Assembly (NCBI GenBank): GCA_035540955.1 | Contig: DATLFP010000255.1 | Location: 1-8,080, forward strand | DNA length: 8,080 bases | Reading direction: 5' to 3' | From: DATLFP01 sp035540955 | Lineage (GTDB): Bacteria; Actinomycetota; Acidimicrobiia; Acidimicrobiales; CADCSY01 | Part shown: positions 6,403 through 8,080 of the stretch, in pieces | Numbering within the stretch: position 1 is the stretch's first letter | Layout of the letters: each line of letters begins with the position of its first letter | The notes under the pieces: generated by a model | What the model saw: only the letters and a program-made list of their open reading frames with translations | Told to the model about the DNA's origin: nothing | Database searches by the model: none | Made by a program: the position numbers and the translations under genes

Positions 6403-6768
6403 GTGCAATCCCTCTCGGGGGCCCACGCGGCCCCATCGTCCCTCGACCCTGAGCAGTTCTACCGAGACGTCCTGTGGGCGCTCGGTGAGCACGCAATGCG
6501 GAAGGGGGCGACGGCACAAGGTGCTGCCGTCGTCGCCAAGCGCGTCGCCAAGGAGCACGGTCTGGAGATCGCTGACCGGCTCCCGCTCCCCCGTCTGAGC
6601 CGCTCCCAGCTGGAGGAGCAAGGGCGCTCGCGCTCGGGCTACCGGCGCGTGGTCAGCGAGTGGCCGGAGCCCGGCGATCGGCCGAAGGCTGAGCCGGGCC
6701 TGGCCGGTGGCGATTCCGCTGCGATGATCCGACTTGTAGGTCCACCACTGTCTTGGTGGTGGTGGTGA
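6403..6768 (+). CDS. Unrecognised small helical protein, 3' end replaced by the insertion sequence
   Basis: From GTG 6403 the present frame encodes 121 aa. Residues 14-60 look like two or three helices (SLDPEQFYRDVLWALGEHAM, then AQGAAVVAKRVAKEHGLEIA), and 61-100 are basic and Pro/Arg/Ser-rich. I do not recognise it; a small DNA-associated or regulatory protein is possible. Host sequence ends at about codon 106 (GGDSA). From position 6721 the frame runs into the left end of the IS110 element and finishes AMIRLVGPPLSWWWW, where the four Trp codons come from a TGG run in the bridge RNA 5' stem. The C-terminus is therefore a fusion artefact of insertion. With the element removed, the frame would read on across the rejoined target site (GDSAASES). 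Its codon use is less GC-biased than that of genes to the left. Confidence 0.5.
   Translation: MQSLSGAHAAPSSLDPEQFYRDVLWALGEHAMRKGATAQGAAVVAKRVAKEHGLEIADRLPLPRLSRSQLEEQGRSRSGYRRVVSEWPEPGDRPKAEPGLAGGDSAAMIRLVGPPLSWWWW
6711..6722 (+). other. Left junction: host target half-site plus core GC
   Basis: The host flank CGATTCCGCT is followed by GC and then element sequence (GATGATCC). The bases TTCCGCTG at 6714-6721 are repeated exactly in the bridge RNA at 6812-6819, as expected for the left target guide, which pairs with the bottom strand. Confidence 0.7.
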
Positions 6769-6811
6769 GGCTTCCTCGGTGCTGGTCGCGGCCTGGGTTC
6801 TGACCCCCGAT

Positions 6812-6840
6812 TTCCGCTGGCTTCGTGCCCTGATTCCGAT
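6812..6840 (+). other. Target-binding loop guides of the bridge RNA
   Basis: The left guide TTCCGCTG (6812-6819) is identical to the host strand left of the element (6714-6721). The right guide GATTCCGAT (6832-6840) is the exact reverse complement of the host sequence right of the element (8070-8078). A short stem, GGC (6819-6821) with GCC (6827-6829), separates them. One guide identical and the other complementary is the arrangement known for target-binding loops, where they pair with opposite DNA strands. Confidence 0.75.
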
Positions 6841-6900
6841 CCGTCGTTCGCGGGTCGCGTCCAGCGTTGAGGAAGCCCCGACCGGACGAGCAGTGACCTG

Positions 6901-6929
6901 ATAGGAGCCCGACGAGGTAGTCCCCTCGC
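6901..6929 (+). other. Donor-binding loop guides of the bridge RNA
   Basis: ATAGGAGC at 6901-6908 is identical to the element's right end at 8062-8069, as expected of a left donor guide recognising the circular junction. On the other side of the hairpin, TCGC at 6926-6929 is the reverse complement of GCGA at 6721-6724 (core plus the first bases of the left end). The second match is only four bases and is weak alone. Confidence 0.55.
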
Positions 6930-6971
6930 AGTGCTGTCCCGCTCGCCCGATCGGAGCTCACATCACCCCTT

Positions 6972-6976
6972 GGAGG
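6972..6976 (+). promoter_or_regulatory. Ribosome binding site GGAGG of the transposase
   Basis: GGAGG abuts the ATG at 6977, which leaves no spacer, but is six bases from the in-frame GTG at 6983. This spacing makes GTG 6983 the likely start. Confidence 0.7.
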
Positions 6977-6982
6977 ATGACA

Positions 6983-8056
6983 GTGACCACCATCGCGCAG
7001 TTCGACACGACGCTGGTGACAGTGGGCGTCGACACCCATCTGGACGTGCATGTCGCCGTCGCGCTCGACCAGCTCGGTCGACGCCTCGGTGACCTCGAGA
7101 TCCCAACCACCCAAGACGGCTACGACGACCTCGCCGATTGGGCCGAGTCGTTCGGGGAAGTCGAGGCGTTCGGCATCGAGGGCACCGGCTGTTACGGCGC
7201 CGGACTTGCCCGCGTGCTGCGAGCCCGCGGCCTCCTTGTGGTCGAGGTGCTCCGACCGAAGCGCCAGACCCGACGGCACAAGGGCAAGTCCGACCTCATC
7301 GACGCCGAGGCCGCCGCCCGCGCCGTGCTATCGGGCGAAGCAGCGGGCGCACCAAAGACCGGCGACGACATCGCCGAGATCATTCGAGTGTTGCGCATTC
7401 AACGCCAGACCGCGGTCAAAGCCCGCACCCAAGCGATCAACTCCATGCGCGCCCTGCTGGTCACCGCTCCCATCGAGCTGCGCGATCAGCTCCGTGGCCT
7501 GCCCAAGAACAAGCTCATCGCCGCCGCAGCCCGACTGCGGCCCGGCAACGACCGCGACGTCCTCGTCGGCGTGAAGCGCAGTCTGCGAGCTCTCGCTCGG
7601 CGCTGCCAGCACCTCGACGCCGAGGTCGCCGAGCTCGACGCCGACCTTGACGAGCTCGTCCGCTCCGCAGCTCCCGCGCTCGTTGCCCTCTTTGGGTTCG
7701 GCACCGACACCGCCGGCCAGCTCATCGTCACCGCCGGCGACAACCCAGACCGGCTGCGTTCCGACGCCGCGTTCTCGATGCTCTGCGGCTCATCACCCCA
7801 ACCAGCCGGATCCGGCAAGACCAACGGCCGCCACAGACTCAACCGCGGCGGCGACCGCCAAGCCAACGCAGCCCTCTACCGCGTCGCGCTCGTCCGAATG
7901 CGATGGCACCAACCCACACGCGACTACGTCGAGCGCCGCACCAAAGAAGGAAAGAGCAAGCCCGAGATCATCCGCTGCCTCAAGCGCTACATCGCCCGCC
8001 AGGCCTACACCGCCCTCACCTCGACACAACCAGCCGAGGCTCAAGCCGCCGCTTGA
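6983..8056 (+). CDS. IS110-family transposase (DEDD, bridge-RNA-guided recombinase)
   Basis: A 357-aa recombinase of typical family length. The N-terminal RuvC-like domain shows D17 (VGVDTH), E66 (GIEGTG), D104 and D107 (KSDLIDAEAAARA), the DEDD tetrad. A helical middle region (about 125-230) is Arg/Leu-rich. The C-terminal Transposase_20-type domain includes FGFGTDTAGQLI and the segment GSGKTNGRHRLNRGGDRQAN, where S277 is the likely catalytic serine, followed by YRVALVRM. In this family the bridge RNA aligns donor and target DNA, and two transposase dimers perform strand exchange through a circular intermediate. No frameshift or missing key residue is seen, so it is probably active. I chose GTG 6983 from the GGAGG at 6972-6976; ATG 6977 would add two residues. 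The structured leader before it encodes the guide RNA on the same strand. Confidence 0.95.
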   Translation: MTTIAQFDTTLVTVGVDTHLDVHVAVALDQLGRRLGDLEIPTTQDGYDDLADWAESFGEVEAFGIEGTGCYGAGLARVLRARGLLVVEVLRPKRQTRRHKGKSDLIDAEAAARAVLSGEAAGAPKTGDDIAEIIRVLRIQRQTAVKARTQAINSMRALLVTAPIELRDQLRGLPKNKLIAAAARLRPGNDRDVLVGVKRSLRALARRCQHLDAEVAELDADLDELVRSAAPALVALFGFGTDTAGQLIVTAGDNPDRLRSDAAFSMLCGSSPQPAGSGKTNGRHRLNRGGDRQANAALYRVALVRMRWHQPTRDYVERRTKEGKSKPEIIRCLKRYIARQAYTALTSTQPAEAQAAA

Positions 8057-8058
8057 CA
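8053..8058 (+). promoter_or_regulatory. TTGACA at the right end, possible -35 of a junction promoter
   Basis: A consensus -35 hexamer overlaps the transposase stop codon and points outward. In the circular form the right end joins the left end, which would place this box about 54 bases before the bridge RNA 5' stem. A -10 at ideal spacing (6729-6734, CCGACT) is poor, so only the -35 is visible. Confidence 0.3.
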
Positions 8059-8061
8059 TCA

Positions 8062-8080
8062 ATAGGAGCATCGGAATCGT
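8062..8080 (+). other. Right junction: element right end, core GC and host target half-site
   Basis: The element end ATAGGAGC (8062-8069, including the core GC at 8068-8069) is copied in the bridge RNA at 6901-6908. Host sequence ATCGGAATC at 8070-8078 is the reverse complement of the right target guide at 6832-6840. Only 11 host bases remain before the window ends. Confidence 0.65.

Larger units (their letters stand above)
6742..6939 (+). ncRNA. Predicted IS110 bridge RNA (target-binding and donor-binding hairpins)
   Basis: Three folded parts follow one another in the order known for the IS621 bridge RNA. First is a 5' stem-loop, CCACCA (6742-6747) with UGGUGG (6754-6759). Second is a 109-nt hairpin in which 6769-6795 pairs with 6851-6877: 21 Watson-Crick pairs, 5 G-U pairs and one U-U mismatch, enclosing 6796-6850. 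Third is a hairpin in which GGAC (6884-6887) pairs with GUCC (6936-6939) and AGCA (6889-6892) with UGCU (6932-6935), plus an inner CGAGG/CCUCG stem. The five G-U pairs form only in the plus-strand transcript, which fixes the strand. The second and third parts contain sequences matching the host flanks and the element end respectively. The transcript ends are approximate; the leader runs on to the transposase start at 6983. Confidence 0.8.
6721..8069 (+). mobile_element. IS110-family insertion sequence with bridge RNA leader
   Basis: A complete-looking element of about 1.35 kb with a DEDD transposase and a long structured 5' non-coding region. Boundaries come from matching guide sequences in the leader to the flanks: host sequence ends in TTCCGCT at 6714-6720 and resumes as ATCGGAATC at 8070-8078. 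A GC dinucleotide is present at both junctions (6721-6722 and 8068-8069), fitting a duplicated two-base core. The element has no long terminal inverted repeats, as is normal for this family. The 11/12 inverted match between 6711-6722 and 8068-8079 lies almost wholly in host sequence plus the GC and reflects a palindromic target. The element interrupts the 6403 frame. The window ends 11 bases after the right junction, as expected if an assembly broke at a repeated element. Confidence 0.85.

Noticed and set aside
6711..8079. CGATTCCGCTGC and its near inverted copy at the right end as terminal inverted repeats of the element
   Set aside because: The guide matches place these bases in host target DNA, apart from the core GC. 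They are better explained as two arms of a palindromic target.

Overview
The window is very GC-rich, about 70% over most of its length. Its proteins are rich in Ala, Arg, Gly and Val, almost all third codon positions are G or C, and several genes seem to lack leaders. This fits a high-GC actinobacterium; an Acidimicrobiia-like lineage is my guess from protein style only. Both edges look like contig breaks. The left edge is a near-perfect 84-bp palindrome, and the right edge stops about 10 bases past the end of an insertion sequence.

Left part (1-5988), ordinary chromosomal genes. On the minus strand lie a single-domain response regulator (1415-1774) and, downstream of it, an unnamed protein with a long Arg/Asp/Glu/Pro-rich linker (1374 to beyond position 1). 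Diverging from them on the plus strand are a large unnamed polytopic membrane protein with Trp-His and Pro-His motifs (1862-3661) and, 11 bases later, a SerB-like HAD phosphatase (3673-4257). A minus-strand protein of unknown function (4269-5036) converges on the phosphatase and carries an in-frame 27-bp tandem duplication. Diverging from it are a PPOX-type flavin/F420 split-barrel protein (5083-5586) and a small zinc-ribbon/coiled-coil protein (5653-5988).

Middle (5989-6720). Composition drops to lower GC with mixed codon use. A frame stays open from 5989 to 6765. Its best supported gene starts at GTG 6403 behind a good ribosome binding site. I do not recognise the product, and its 3' end has been replaced by the insertion sequence.

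Right part (6721-8069), an IS110-family element. It encodes a DEDD transposase (6983-8056). The plus-strand leader (about 6742-6939) folds as a bridge RNA: a 5' stem-loop, a 109-nt hairpin with 26 of 27 positions paired, and a second hairpin. The guides can be read directly. One side of the first loop is identical to the host flank left of the element, and the other side is the reverse complement of the host flank on the right. The second hairpin contains an 8-nt copy of the element's own right end. This gives the insertion boundaries to the base and a reconstructed, nearly palindromic target. It is the most interesting content of the window.
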